The notes under the pieces are model-generated. The model worked only from the letters and a program-made list of their open reading frames with translations. It made no database searches and was not told the origin of the DNA. Source: Ruegeria arenilitoris (GTDB taxonomy: Bacteria > Pseudomonadota > Alphaproteobacteria > Rhodobacterales > Rhodobacteraceae). Taken from it: a DNA stretch of 64,000 nucleotides. The first letter of the stretch is position 1, and the number at the start of each line of letters is the position of its first letter. Below, piece after piece: positions 19,276 through 27,858 of this stretch. The DNA lies in NCBI RefSeq assembly GCF_013032445.1, contig NZ_WQCA01000005.1, forward strand, positions 278,886 through 342,885, in the 5' to 3' direction. The position numbers were made by a program, and so were the translations under genes.

Positions 19276-19896
19276 TCACACCAAAACATCTTGCGCTCTG
19301 ATCCGGGTCAGGTTCAACCCGGCGCGCGGTTTGGTCTGTGTGGCTTGCCAACTGACCGGGGGCAGGGCGCGGGCGCGGCGGCGGGTCAGGACCCAGCGGC
19401 GGGCCTCTCCCTGATGGTTCGCGGCCATATGCCAGCGAGTCTCAACCCCTTGCGCGCCGCCGCCACCGGGGGTCAGCAACAGACCCAGCGGAGCCCGTCC
19501 CATCGCGCCACCCTGTTCGGCGGCCAGATGCATTCGGCGTACCGGTGTCAGAGCGGGCGCACCAGGCAGGTCGCCGATGATCAGCGGGATTGCCCCGCTG
19601 CGCAGCGCCTCTTCCATGCACCACAGCAGATCTTCGGCGCGGGTGGGGCGGACGAAGATGAACCGGGCGGGATCGGCAAAAGGCATCATCCCGTCGGGGT
19701 TCAGTTGGCCGTGTTCCCACGCAGGGGAAATCCACAGTACCGGTCCCTGCGCCTGACCCGCCAGCCACGTGGCAAAGCTGCGCCGGGCGGGGCCGCAGGC
19801 CTCGTGCACGCGGCCCAGTTGCAGGGTGATCTGCGGATGCAGGACCAGTCCCGGCGCCTCACGCGCGGGTTTACGGCCAAGAAGGTTTGTAGACAT
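19276..19896 (-). CDS. ImuA-like RecA-fold protein
   Basis: This 206-residue protein has the layout of short alphaproteobacterial ImuA homologues. These features are a helix LGRVHEACGPARRSFATWLAG, a strand GPVLWISPAWEHGQLNPDG, then FIFVRPTRAEDLLWCMEEALRSG. ImuA proteins act with the polymerase-like ImuB and DnaE2 in SOS mutagenesis. Neither imuB nor dnaE2 is next to it (MFS gene on one side, protease on the other), so this copy is an orphan. No LexA-like box was obvious upstream. Family assignment is moderate. Confidence 0.6.
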   Translation of the reverse strand: MSTNLLGRKPAREAPGLVLHPQITLQLGRVHEACGPARRSFATWLAGQAQGPVLWISPAWEHGQLNPDGMMPFADPARFIFVRPTRAEDLLWCMEEALRSGAIPLIIGDLPGAPALTPVRRMHLAAEQGGAMGRAPLGLLLTPGGGGAQGVETRWHMAANHQGEARRWVLTRRRARALPPVSWQATQTKPRAGLNLTRIRAQDVLV

Positions 19897-19955
19897 TCCT
19901 GCAGTCTAGCATGTTCCCCTTTTGTTCTCAACGGGAGATTGCAATCGTGAACCCT

Positions 19956-20537
19956 TTACCGGGACAGGATCATACGGCCATCCGTGAACTGGATATTCGA
20001 GAACCGATGCAGGTAGTCCATGCCAAGCAGCGACTGACGCAAATCGCCTTCGTTGACCCAAGCCGCGACGCCGTGGTCAGTGATCGGACCCAACTCAAGA
20101 CTGTCCAACCGGATGGGTGCGGTGCGTACCTCTCCATTCGCGGTTGCAGCGCGGCCAAGGTAATTTAGCTGGTCGGGGTCAACGCCAATGCGTCTGGCGT
20201 CCTGCTCGCTGAATACAATCTGGCTGGCACCGGTATCGACGAGGAAGGTGATCGGCTCTCCGTTCACCAAAACAGGCAGGTAATAGTGGCCGTCATAGGC
20301 ACGGGGCACTGCAATCGTCTCGCCGGTGACGGTCATCTGCGGGGCAGGACCCACGGTGGTGCGGATGTCCTCCCACAGGCCAACAACGGCGATGACGCCG
20401 ACGAAGATGAACACCCAGGCCATGGCCTGCTGCATGGTTTTGTTCAGCGATTGGCGATTTTGCGAGATAAACCACGCAACAATAGCCGAGCCAAGCACGA
20501 CCAGATAAACCAAACGTCCAATGCTGTCTCCGTCCAT
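19956..20537 (-). CDS. Retropepsin-like membrane-anchored aspartic protease (TIGR02281 type)
   Basis: This 193-residue protein has two N-terminal membrane spans (about residues 8-24 and 37-55). A single pepsin-like half domain follows, with the catalytic motif FLVDTGAS and the downstream LLGMDYLHRFSN segment. Such proteins act as dimers in retropepsin fashion; in Proteobacteria this family is an inner-membrane protein with a periplasmic protease domain. Substrates are unknown. It is an isolated gene between imuA-like and marC. Confidence 0.82.
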   Translation of the reverse strand: MDGDSIGRLVYLVVLGSAIVAWFISQNRQSLNKTMQQAMAWVFIFVGVIAVVGLWEDIRTTVGPAPQMTVTGETIAVPRAYDGHYYLPVLVNGEPITFLVDTGASQIVFSEQDARRIGVDPDQLNYLGRAATANGEVRTAPIRLDSLELGPITDHGVAAWVNEGDLRQSLLGMDYLHRFSNIQFTDGRMILSR

Positions 20538-20578
20538 ACCATTACCCTTACCGAATTCACTCTAAGGTATATGGGGAT

Positions 20579-21199
20579 TTATGAGGCAAAACCAAAGGCC
20601 TTGAGGCCGTCCAATATGAACTGAACCGACAGCGCCGCCAGCAACATGCCCAGCAGGCGTGTCAGCACGTTCAGGCCGGTCTTGCCCAGAATGCGCGCGA
20701 TCAGGCCGCCCGACAGGAAGAAGGTCAAAACGACGGCCATCACCGCCAGCATGACGATGCAGGCTTCGACAATTCCCAGAACACCGGGGTGCTGACCAGC
20801 CAGCAGGATGATCGTTGCAATCGAACCCGGCCCGGCGATCAGGGGAATGGCCAATGGGAACACCGAAGGGTCGGGATGCTCTTCTTCCTCGGCCCGATCC
20901 TCGCGCCGTTTGGTGCGGCGTTCGAACAGCATGTCCAGAGCGGTAAGGAACAACAACGCACCACCTGCGACACGGAAGGCGGGCATCGATATGCCGACAA
21001 AGCCCAGAACAGCCTCGCCAAAGGCTGCGAAAGCGATCAGGATGAAGACGGCCGTCAGGCAGCTGCGGATCGCTGTCTTGCGGCGGGTCTTCGCGTCCAT
21101 GTCTTGCGTCAGCGCCACGAAGATCGGGGTGGTGCCAAACGGGTCGATCACCACGAACAGGGTAGTGAAGGCGGTGATGAAAAAGGCCAGATCCATCAT
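20579..21199 (-). CDS. MarC-family integral membrane protein
   Basis: This 206-residue protein has six hydrophobic segments. It has the MarC/UPF0056 hallmarks FFVVIDPFGTTPIFVALT-like (here TLFVVIDPFGTTPIF) near the start and PLAIPLIAGPGSIATII in the middle. The function of the family is unresolved; the old antibiotic-resistance link was withdrawn. Its ATG overlaps the TGA of the ABC-F gene (ATGA), so the two are translationally coupled. Confidence 0.87.
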   Translation of the reverse strand: MMDLAFFITAFTTLFVVIDPFGTTPIFVALTQDMDAKTRRKTAIRSCLTAVFILIAFAAFGEAVLGFVGISMPAFRVAGGALLFLTALDMLFERRTKRREDRAEEEEHPDPSVFPLAIPLIAGPGSIATIILLAGQHPGVLGIVEACIVMLAVMAVVLTFFLSGGLIARILGKTGLNVLTRLLGMLLAALSVQFILDGLKAFGFAS

Positions 21200-23049
21200 G
21201 CGACGTTCTCGGCGTTTTCAAGACGTTCGGCGGCGGCGACCCACAGGGCCTCGGCTTTTTGCATGGCTTCGACGACCTCGGCGAATTTGCGGTTCCAGGA
21301 TTCCAGATCGTTGATCTTGTCGTCCTCGTACAACGCCGGATCTGCCAGCTTGGCCGAGAGTTTGTCGTGCATATCCGTCAGTTTCTCGATCCGGTCCTCG
21401 CATTTGCGCAGATCGGCACGCAGGGCCAGCATCGCCTCGCGCGAGGGGCGCTTGGGTTTGGCAATTTGCGGTTTCTCTTTGATGGGTTTTTCGCGGGCCA
21501 GCAGCATGGCGCGATAGGCCTCGAGGTCGCCGTCGAAGGGTTTGACCGTGCCATCCGACACCAGCCACAACCGGTCCGCGACCAGCGACAACAAATGCAT
21601 ATCGTGGCTGACCAGAACAACGGCACCGGAATAGGCGGTCAACGCCTCGACCAGCGCTTCGCGGCTTTCGATGTCCAGGTGGTTGGTCGGCTCATCAAGG
21701 ATCAGCATATGCGGCGCGTCGATGGTGGCGATCAGCAACGACAGGCGTGCTTTCTGACCACCAGACAGCCGCCCGACCAGCGTTTCCGCCTGATCCGCAT
21801 TCAGCCCAAATCCGGCCAGACGGGAACGCCACTTGCCCGGCGCTTCATCCGGGCGCAAGCGACGCAGGTGGTCCAAGGGTGTCTCGTCCACATGCAGCTC
21901 ATCGACCTGATGTTGTGCAAAGTATCCGATGCGCAGCTTGTTGCTGCGGGTCATCTTGCCCGCCATCAGAGATAGGCGGTCGGACAGAAGTTTGGAAAGG
22001 GTTGATTTGCCCTGACCGTTTTTGCCCAACAACGCGATGCGGTCGTCTTGGTCGATACGCAGGTTCAGGCGGCGCAGCACTTCGGTCTCACCATAACCCG
22101 TCACGCCACCTTCGATTTGGATGATCGGCGGCGACAGTTCCTCGGGTTCAGGGAAAGAGAACGCGCGCAAGGCGGCCTCTTGCGGAGTTGAGACCAGCTG
22201 GATGCGTTCGATCATCTTCAGGCGCGACTGGGCCTGCACGGCCTTTGAGGCCTTGTAGCGGAAGCGGTCTACAAAACTCTGCAGATGTGCGATGCGGGCC
22301 TTGGCCTTGGCGTTCTCCGATTCTGCCTGCGCCAGACGTTCGGCGCGGCGTTCAGCGAATTTGTCATAAGGAACAGCGTAGTAAGTGAGCTTGCGGTCTT
22401 CCAGATGCAGGATCGAGCCCACTGCGCGGTTTAGCAGCCCGCGGTCATGGCTGATGATGATGACTGTATGCGGGTATTTGGCCAGATAGCTTTCCAGCCA
22501 AAGTGCGCCTTCAAGGTCCAGATAGTTGGTAGGTTCGTCCAGCAAAAGCAGGTCAGGCTGCGAAAACAGCACCGCCGCCAGTGCGACGCGCATCCGCCAG
22601 CCGCCCGAGAAATCCGAACAGGGGCGAAGTTGATCTTCGTCGTCGAAACCCAAACCTTTGAGGATCGAGGCCGCCCGCGCCTCGGCCGACCAGGCGTCAA
22701 TATCGGCCAGACGGGTCTGGATATCTGCGATGCGCGCCGGTTCTTCGGCGCTGTCGGCTTCGGCCATCAGAGCGCTGCGCTCGGTATCGGCAGCCAGAAC
22801 CGTGTTGATTAGAGAAACGTCGGACGAGGGTACCTCTTGCGCCACCCCGCCGATCCGCGCCCGCTTCGGTAGGATGATATTACCCGATTCCAACGCCAGT
22901 TCGCCCCGGATCAAACGAAACAGAGTAGTCTTGCCGGTGCCATTCCGACCCACAAGGCCAACCTTGTGGCCGTCGGGAATGGTGGCGCTGGCGCCGTCAA
23001 ACAGGGGGCGGCCCTCGACCGCATAGGTGATGTCTTCGATCCGTAACAT
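21196..23049 (-). CDS. ABC-F ribosome-associated ATPase (Uup/YheS type)
   Basis: This 617-residue soluble protein has two ABC ATPase domains. The Walker A motifs are GRNGTGKTT and GKNGQGKST, the signatures are FSGGWRMRVALA and LSGGQKARL, and both Walker B regions read LDEPTNxLD. Between them is the P-site tRNA interaction motif region, and a coiled coil closes the C terminus (EDRIEKLTDMHDKLSAKL). ABC-F proteins work on stalled ribosomes rather than in transport. The start at 23049 (MLRIEDITYAVEG) was chosen by homology; the frame is open upstream but that part is basic filler without family match. Confidence 0.9.
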   Translation of the reverse strand: MLRIEDITYAVEGRPLFDGASATIPDGHKVGLVGRNGTGKTTLFRLIRGELALESGNIILPKRARIGGVAQEVPSSDVSLINTVLAADTERSALMAEADSAEEPARIADIQTRLADIDAWSAEARAASILKGLGFDDEDQLRPCSDFSGGWRMRVALAAVLFSQPDLLLLDEPTNYLDLEGALWLESYLAKYPHTVIIISHDRGLLNRAVGSILHLEDRKLTYYAVPYDKFAERRAERLAQAESENAKAKARIAHLQSFVDRFRYKASKAVQAQSRLKMIERIQLVSTPQEAALRAFSFPEPEELSPPIIQIEGGVTGYGETEVLRRLNLRIDQDDRIALLGKNGQGKSTLSKLLSDRLSLMAGKMTRSNKLRIGYFAQHQVDELHVDETPLDHLRRLRPDEAPGKWRSRLAGFGLNADQAETLVGRLSGGQKARLSLLIATIDAPHMLILDEPTNHLDIESREALVEALTAYSGAVVLVSHDMHLLSLVADRLWLVSDGTVKPFDGDLEAYRAMLLAREKPIKEKPQIAKPKRPSREAMLALRADLRKCEDRIEKLTDMHDKLSAKLADPALYEDDKINDLESWNRKFAEVVEAMQKAEALWVAAAERLENAENVA

Positions 23050-23154
23050 GAGCCGCTCATAACAGAGCATACCAGACGCCGCCAGCGGCTTGGCATGTTC
23101 AATATGCGGCCAGTGTGCTAGCGCTGGTTCGATTGGTTTTCGACGGTTTTCTTC

Positions 23155-24357
23155 ATGCGCGCGGCTTCTTCGCCTCCATCTTTGATCACTTTGGTGTTTG
23201 CGACGGCTTTGTCGGTGCTGACGCTGAACATGTTCCTGCCGTCGCTCGCCCGGATGTCGGGTGATTTTCAGGTCGATTACGCGCTGGTGAACCTGTCGGT
23301 GGCCGGGTACCTGGCGGTGTCTGCCGTGCTGCAACTGATAATGGGGCCTCTGTCTGATCGGTTCGGGCGCAGACCCATCCTGCTGATTTGTATGGTCGTC
23401 TTCGTCGCCGCGTCGGTCGGTTGCGTGCTGGCCGAGTCGATCTGGATCTTTCTGGGATTTCGCCTTCTGCAGGCCGCCGTGGTGGCCGGGCCGGTTTTGT
23501 CCAGCGCCGCCATCCGTGACATGTACCCTGCGAACGAGGCCGCTAGCAAATTGGGTTACGTGACGATGGCGATGGCGCTGGCCCCGATGTTGGGGCCGAT
23601 GCTGGGCGGTGCGCTTGACAGCCTGTTCGGTTGGCGCGCCGGGTTTGTTCTGTATTCGGTTCTTGGGGCAGGGCTGCTGCTTTTGCTCTGGGCCGATATG
23701 GGCGAGACCAACACCAACCGCTCTTCAACCTTCGCTGCACAACTGAGGGAATACCCGCACCTGTTCCGCGCGCGCAGGTTTTGGGGTTACGCCCTGTGTG
23801 CCGCCTTTTCGATCGGAGGGTTTTTCAGCTTTATCACCGGCGCCCCATTGGTGGCGGCATCGTGGTTCGACATGAGCCCCGCTATGCTGGGCCTGGGGAT
23901 CGGCATAATCACAGGCGGTTTCATGGTTGGCAATTTCATCACCGGGCGGATCGCAGCGCGCACAAAGCTGACCACCATGATTCTGATCGGACGCATTACT
24001 GCCTCAACAGGTCCGCTGGGTGGCTTGCTTTTGTTTCTTGCTGATCTGGGCTCGGTCTGGGTGTTTTTCGGGTCGGCCATCTTTGTCGGTTTCGGCAACG
24101 GCCTGACCAATGCCAACGCATCCGCTGGCCTTATGTCCGTCCGTCCCAAACTGGCGGGCAGTGCGGCGGGCCTGTCCGGCGCAATGATCGTGGCGCTGGG
24201 GGCGGTTCTGACCTCGCTTACCGGGCTTTGGGTCAGCCCTGAAAACGGTCCGTACCTTGTTCTGGGCATGATGTGGGCGTGCAGTTTCGCCGGGCTGCTG
24301 GCAGTGCTGTATGTGCGCTGGGTCGACCAGCAGGACCCACTGCCGGAAACGATCTGA
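23155..24357 (+). CDS. MFS drug transporter, Bcr/CflA family
   Basis: This 400-residue protein with about twelve membrane helices has the DHA1 signature PLSDRFGRRPILL after helix 2. The VLSSAAIRDMYPANEA and ALAPMLGPMLGG segments are typical of the Bcr/CflA branch. These pumps expel bicyclomycin, chloramphenicol-like drugs or metabolites using the proton gradient. It is divergent from the ABC-F gene, with about 105 bases between starts. Confidence 0.87.
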   Translation: MRAASSPPSLITLVFATALSVLTLNMFLPSLARMSGDFQVDYALVNLSVAGYLAVSAVLQLIMGPLSDRFGRRPILLICMVVFVAASVGCVLAESIWIFLGFRLLQAAVVAGPVLSSAAIRDMYPANEAASKLGYVTMAMALAPMLGPMLGGALDSLFGWRAGFVLYSVLGAGLLLLLWADMGETNTNRSSTFAAQLREYPHLFRARRFWGYALCAAFSIGGFFSFITGAPLVAASWFDMSPAMLGLGIGIITGGFMVGNFITGRIAARTKLTTMILIGRITASTGPLGGLLLFLADLGSVWVFFGSAIFVGFGNGLTNANASAGLMSVRPKLAGSAAGLSGAMIVALGAVLTSLTGLWVSPENGPYLVLGMMWACSFAGLLAVLYVRWVDQQDPLPETI

Positions 24358-24459
24358 GCCGCCGCGCATCATAGTGCTTTTCATACGGCACAGACCATGC
24401 TACGCGGCGCGCGATGGATTTCGGCGCGACCCCGCGCCTTATGCTAAGGAGAGGCCGAC

Positions 24460-24882
24460 ATGGCACTGGAACGCACATTCTCGATCATCAAACCCGATGC
24501 AACCCGCCGCAACCTGACTGGCAAAATCAACGCCAAGTTCGAAGAAGCCGGCCTGCGCATCGTTGCGCAAAAGCGCATCCACATGACCAAAGAGCAAGCC
24601 GGCAAGTTCTACGAAGTACACGCCGAGCGTCCGTTCTATGACGAACTGTGCGAATTCATGTCGTCGGCTCCGGTTGTTGTTCAGGTTCTGGAAGGCGAAG
24701 GCGCCATTGCAAAGAACCGCGAAGTCATGGGCGCAACCAACCCCGCAGACGCAGCCCCCGGCACCATCCGCGCCGAGTTCGCTGAATCGGTTGGTGAAAA
24801 CTCGGTCCACGGTTCGGACGCTCCGGAAACCGCAGCTGTCGAGATCGCCTACTTCTTCTCGGGCATAGAACTGGTCGGCTAA
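24460..24882 (+). CDS. ndk: Nucleoside diphosphate kinase
   Basis: This 140-residue enzyme has the usual length and moves the gamma phosphate of ATP to other nucleoside diphosphates through a phosphohistidine. It starts [14 protein letters not shown]. The active-site histidine lies in the NSVHGSD signature near residue 117, and the [18 protein letters not shown] segment precedes it. GGAGAGG lies just upstream of the ATG. A strong terminator follows. Confidence 0.96.
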   Translation: MALERTFSIIKPDATRRNLTGKINAKFEEAGLRIVAQKRIHMTKEQAGKFYEVHAERPFYDELCEFMSSAPVVVQVLEGEGAIAKNREVMGATNPADAAPGTIRAEFAESVGENSVHGSDAPETAAVEIAYFFSGIELVG

Positions 24883-24905
24883 TCCGCCATCAGATCGGAT
24901 TTTAG

Positions 24906-24936
24906 GGCCGCTCCCGGCAACGGGTGCGGCCTTTTT
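24906..24936 (+). terminator. Rho-independent terminator after ndk
   Basis: The stem GGCCGC-T-CCCG pairs with CGGG-T-GCGGCC around a GCAA loop and is followed by TTTTT. Confidence 0.9.
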
Positions 24937-25283
24937 CATACCGGTTTAAGGTCATCTGCCGATACCCGCACGCCGACCGCGTCCAGATCCGAGATCATCT
25001 TTGTCTCGGGTGCGGCGCTGACACTGGCCTTGATCGCGTCAAACCGCTGGCGCAGGGCCTTTTTTTCATCGCCCTTGCAATCGTTCCACGGACGTCCGTG
25101 CAACCCCATCACCAGCACATAGTAGCCAATGAAATGCGGCCGTGTTCCGGCACGTATCACGCGGGCATAGGCCTCATCTGGGCCCAAATGACGCAATTGC
25201 TGAGCCGAGTGAATGCCAGCGCGGGCGCACGCCTGTTCGAAAGCGGGGCCAAGGTTGCGGATCGAAGAAACGGGATCGGACAT
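24936..25283 (-). CDS. TfoX C-terminal domain protein
   Basis: This 115-residue protein consists of the helical TfoX C-terminal domain alone (IRNLGPAFEQACARAGIHSA, QLRHLGPDEAYARV, FIGYYVLVMGLHGRPWNDC). In gammaproteobacteria TfoX/Sxy promotes competence gene expression. Stand-alone C-terminal domains are common and their role is unknown; the fold suggests DNA or protein binding through a helix-hairpin-helix-like unit. Convergent with ndk. Confidence 0.8.
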   Translation of the reverse strand: MSDPVSSIRNLGPAFEQACARAGIHSAQQLRHLGPDEAYARVIRAGTRPHFIGYYVLVMGLHGRPWNDCKGDEKKALRQRFDAIKASVSAAPETKMISDLDAVGVRVSADDLKPV

Positions 25284-25372
25284 GCCTAACTCTTAGCCCT
25301 GTGGCACAGTGATGTCGACCTGACGAAAGGTTAGTTCAACATCAGACTTGCCAGAAGAGCTGTTGTGCGATT

Positions 25373-25396
25373 TCATGACGTCATGCTGTCATGAGG
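25373..25396 (+). promoter_or_regulatory. Three TCATG repeats at exact 8-bp spacing (candidate operator/centromere)
   Basis: TCATGACG, TCATGCTG and TCATGAGG follow one another at 25373, 25381 and 25389. The first two also form a 12-bp palindrome (25374-25385). The array overlaps the ribosome site of the ribbon-helix-helix gene. Proteins of that fold such as ParG and omega bind tandem short boxes at 7-8 bp spacing, so autoregulation is likely. Confidence 0.6.
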
Positions 25397-25402
25397 TTGC
25401 CT

Positions 25403-25588
25403 ATGTCGAAGAACAAGGACACCGGCGAAAAGCCCGGCAAGAACAAAAAGAATACGTCTCTGAGGTTGGATGGCAAGACGTTGAAAGCCCTCAAGATCCG
25501 GGCAATCGAAGAGGGGACCAGCGTCCAGAAGATCATCGAGACGCTGGTGAATGACTATCTGGATACGCCGAAAAAGGGTCGCTCGTGA
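25403..25588 (+). CDS. Ribbon-helix-helix protein, ParG/CopG-like
   Basis: This 61-residue protein has a lysine-rich flexible N terminus (MSKNKDTGEKPGKNKKN). A ribbon-helix-helix fold follows: strand TSLRLDG, helix KTLKALKIRAIEEG, and helix TSVQKIIETLVNDYLD. Small proteins of this form dimerise, bind DNA through the strand and often stimulate a ParA ATPase with the mobile basic tail. The ATG at 25403 is chosen because GAGG lies six bases upstream; an ATG at 25391 falls inside the repeat array. Its TGA overlaps the next start (TGATG). It is the first gene of the CHAD-ParA-CYTH operon. Confidence 0.8.
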   Translation: MSKNKDTGEKPGKNKKNTSLRLDGKTLKALKIRAIEEGTSVQKIIETLVNDYLDTPKKGRS

Positions 25589-27099
25589 TGGCGCAGAAAA
25601 GCAGGTTCTTCATTATCCCCGGCACGTTCGATCTGACGGGGTTTACGGATTCTCTCAAAGGACTGACACCCGCATTCGAAACATCAGCAACCGCGCGACC
25701 GTTCGACCTTTTGGACTGTCACGATCAGTCGCTGCGTTCAGAAGGGCGGCTGCTGGTCGAGGTCGACGGCGCAATGCGGTTGTTGCAGGCCGACGGTGAA
25801 GTTCTGGTTCAGGCCTGCACCGGCAAGGGTAAATTCGTTCAGGACCTGCCGGACGGCCCTGTAAAAACGGCGGTGAAGGGATTCCCCAAACTGCGCGCGT
25901 TGATGAGCATAGGCTCGGGTCTGATCGAAACCGGCACATTTGCGGTGTTGGATGATTTGCAAAAGACACAGGTCCGAGGCAGCGTCGTAACGTTGTCCAC
26001 GGATGAGGGGCAGGCGACCCTTCTGACTGTGAAGCCGATGCGCGGCTATGACCGCGCCTACCATGCGGTCTGCGCTGCGCTTGGCAATATGGCGGCATCT
26101 GGATTTGAGACAGTGTTTGATAGTTTGTTCCCCGGTGCCACCCCCTATAACGCAAAGCCCGATGTTGCTCTGGGCACGCAGGAGCCTTCCATCGAAGTGG
26201 CGGCGGATATCATTCGCACCTATCTGGCCGTCGCGCGCCAGAACGAGGCAGGCGTGATCGCCGATATCGACACAGAGTTTCTGCATGACTACCGCGTCTC
26301 TCTGCGCAGGGTCCGGTCGGTGCTGAGCCTGTTTAAGGGCGTGTTTTCTCCGGAACAGACCGAAGTTCTGAAACGCGAATTCTCTGATCTGATGGCCCCC
26401 ACTGGACGGGTGCGGGACCTGGATGTCTACCTTCTGGAAAAAGACATTTACTTCAATCTGATACCGCCGAACCTTCATCAAGGTGCCGAGGCAATGTTCG
26501 CCCAATTCGACAAGGAACGCACCCGCGCGCTGGCCGCGTTGATCCGCCGTCTTCGCAGCGCGGCTTTCGGTAAGAAGATGGACGAATTGGCGGCGCTGTT
26601 TGCCGATGCGAAAGGGTTGAAACACGGTCCAAATGCGGATCGCGGGGCTTATAGCTATGCCTGTGCGCTGATCTGGAAACGGTATCGCAAGGTGTGCAAA
26701 CTGGCCCGCGGAATCACCCCGGAAACGCCGGATGAGATCGTTCATGATCTGCGGATCGACTGCAAAAAGCTGCGCTATCTGATGGAGTTTTTCGGCCCTC
26801 TGTTCGACAAAGGCGATTTCAAAACGCTCATCAAGCCCTTGAAAAAACTGCAAGATAACCTTGGGTTGTTCAACGACTACTCAGTCCAGCAAGAGGCACT
26901 TTTGGATTTTGTGGCAACTCAAAGCAACGCCCAAGGTCGGGCAAATGCGCAGCTTGCCATGTCCGTCGGCGGGTTGATCGCCGTACTTGACCAACGACAA
27001 AAGGCCGAACGCGATCGCGTGATCGCCAATTTCCAACATTTCGACAGCCCGGACATCCAGAACCTGTTCCGAACCCTGTTTTACCACAAGGAGGATTGA
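25588..27099 (+). CDS. CHAD-domain protein with divergent CYTH-like N terminus
   Basis: This protein of about 503 residues has a C-terminal CHAD domain in two helical repeats. These carry the conserved basic patches HDYRVSLRRVRSVLSLFK (about residue 230) and IVHDLRIDCKKLRYLMEFF (about residue 388). CHAD domains bind polyphosphate and target proteins to polyphosphate granules. The first 190 residues resemble a degenerate CYTH domain (strands with LRSEGRLLVEVDG, KTQVRGSVVTL, LTVKPMRGYDRAY) but lack the ExExK catalytic motif. The start is ATG 25588 or the adjacent GTG 25585, overlapping the upstream stop. ParA follows after three bases. Confidence 0.85.
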   Translation: MAQKSRFFIIPGTFDLTGFTDSLKGLTPAFETSATARPFDLLDCHDQSLRSEGRLLVEVDGAMRLLQADGEVLVQACTGKGKFVQDLPDGPVKTAVKGFPKLRALMSIGSGLIETGTFAVLDDLQKTQVRGSVVTLSTDEGQATLLTVKPMRGYDRAYHAVCAALGNMAASGFETVFDSLFPGATPYNAKPDVALGTQEPSIEVAADIIRTYLAVARQNEAGVIADIDTEFLHDYRVSLRRVRSVLSLFKGVFSPEQTEVLKREFSDLMAPTGRVRDLDVYLLEKDIYFNLIPPNLHQGAEAMFAQFDKERTRALAALIRRLRSAAFGKKMDELAALFADAKGLKHGPNADRGAYSYACALIWKRYRKVCKLARGITPETPDEIVHDLRIDCKKLRYLMEFFGPLFDKGDFKTLIKPLKKLQDNLGLFNDYSVQQEALLDFVATQSNAQGRANAQLAMSVGGLIAVLDQRQKAERDRVIANFQHFDSPDIQNLFRTLFYHKED

Positions 27100-27102
27100 G
27101 GA

Positions 27103-27858
27103 GTGAAGATCATTGCCTGCTACAGCAACAAGGGCGGAGTGGGGAAAACCGCGACCTCGGTGAACCTGGCATATGCCTATGCGCAAGCGGGGTACACTGT
27201 GCTGCTGTGCGATCTTGATCCGCAGGGGGCATCGGGATTTTATTTCCGGGTGAAACCGTCGAAAAAGCTGACCGATGCGCGTTTTTTCGAAGATGTCGAA
27301 CGGTTCACCAAATCGATCCGGGCCAGTGATTTTGATGGATTGGACGTGCTGCCCGCAAACCTGACCTTTCGGGATTTTGACGTGTTCCTCTCACGGATGC
27401 GGAACAAGCGGTCGCGGTTGAAAAAGGCCTTGGCCACCGCAGGCAGCGACTATGACGTGATCATTCTGGATTGCCCGCCGAACTTTTCGACCCTGTCTGA
27501 GAATATCTTCAAAGCTGCTGACCAGATTTTGGTGCCCGTTATCCCGACGACCTTGTCGGAACGGACGCTTGAGCAATTGGTGAGCTTCTTCGACGATCAC
27601 AGGCTGCCCAAGAAAAAGCTCAATGCGTTCTTTTCGATGGTGCAGCGGCGCAAAACCCTGCATCTGGAGTCGATGGAGAAGATGCGCAAGGCGTACAAAA
27701 AGCGCTTCCTGCAATCCGAGATTCCCTTTGCTGCGGATATCGAACGCATGGGCCAGAACCGCGCCCCTGTTAGCATCTATGCCAAGCGCAGTGCCGCAAG
27801 CTCTGCCTATCAGGCGCTGTTCGATGAATTGGAAAACGGAGTGATTTCACCCAAATGA
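27103..27858 (+). CDS. ParA/MinD-family ATPase
   Basis: This 251-residue protein has the deviant Walker A motif KGGVGKT (residues 10-16), the A' motif DLDPQG (37-42) and Walker B in YDVIILDCPP. That is the full set for an ATP-driven dimerising ParA. No N-terminal DNA-binding domain is present, so it is the short plasmid type Ib or orphan cargo-positioning type. It starts with GTG at 27103 behind GGAG. The gene lies between the CHAD and CYTH genes and its stop overlaps the CYTH start by four bases. The usual chromosomal parAB locus is not here. A role in positioning a polyphosphate-related cargo is inferred from context. Confidence 0.9.
   Translation: MKIIACYSNKGGVGKTATSVNLAYAYAQAGYTVLLCDLDPQGASGFYFRVKPSKKLTDARFFEDVERFTKSIRASDFDGLDVLPANLTFRDFDVFLSRMRNKRSRLKKALATAGSDYDVIILDCPPNFSTLSENIFKAADQILVPVIPTTLSERTLEQLVSFFDDHRLPKKKLNAFFSMVQRRKTLHLESMEKMRKAYKKRFLQSEIPFAADIERMGQNRAPVSIYAKRSAASSAYQALFDELENGVISPK

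Noticed and set aside
23050..23334. N-terminal extension of the ABC-F frame
   Set aside because: The extra 95 residues are basic low-complexity sequence antisense to the start of the divergent MFS gene; the ABC homology begins at 23049.
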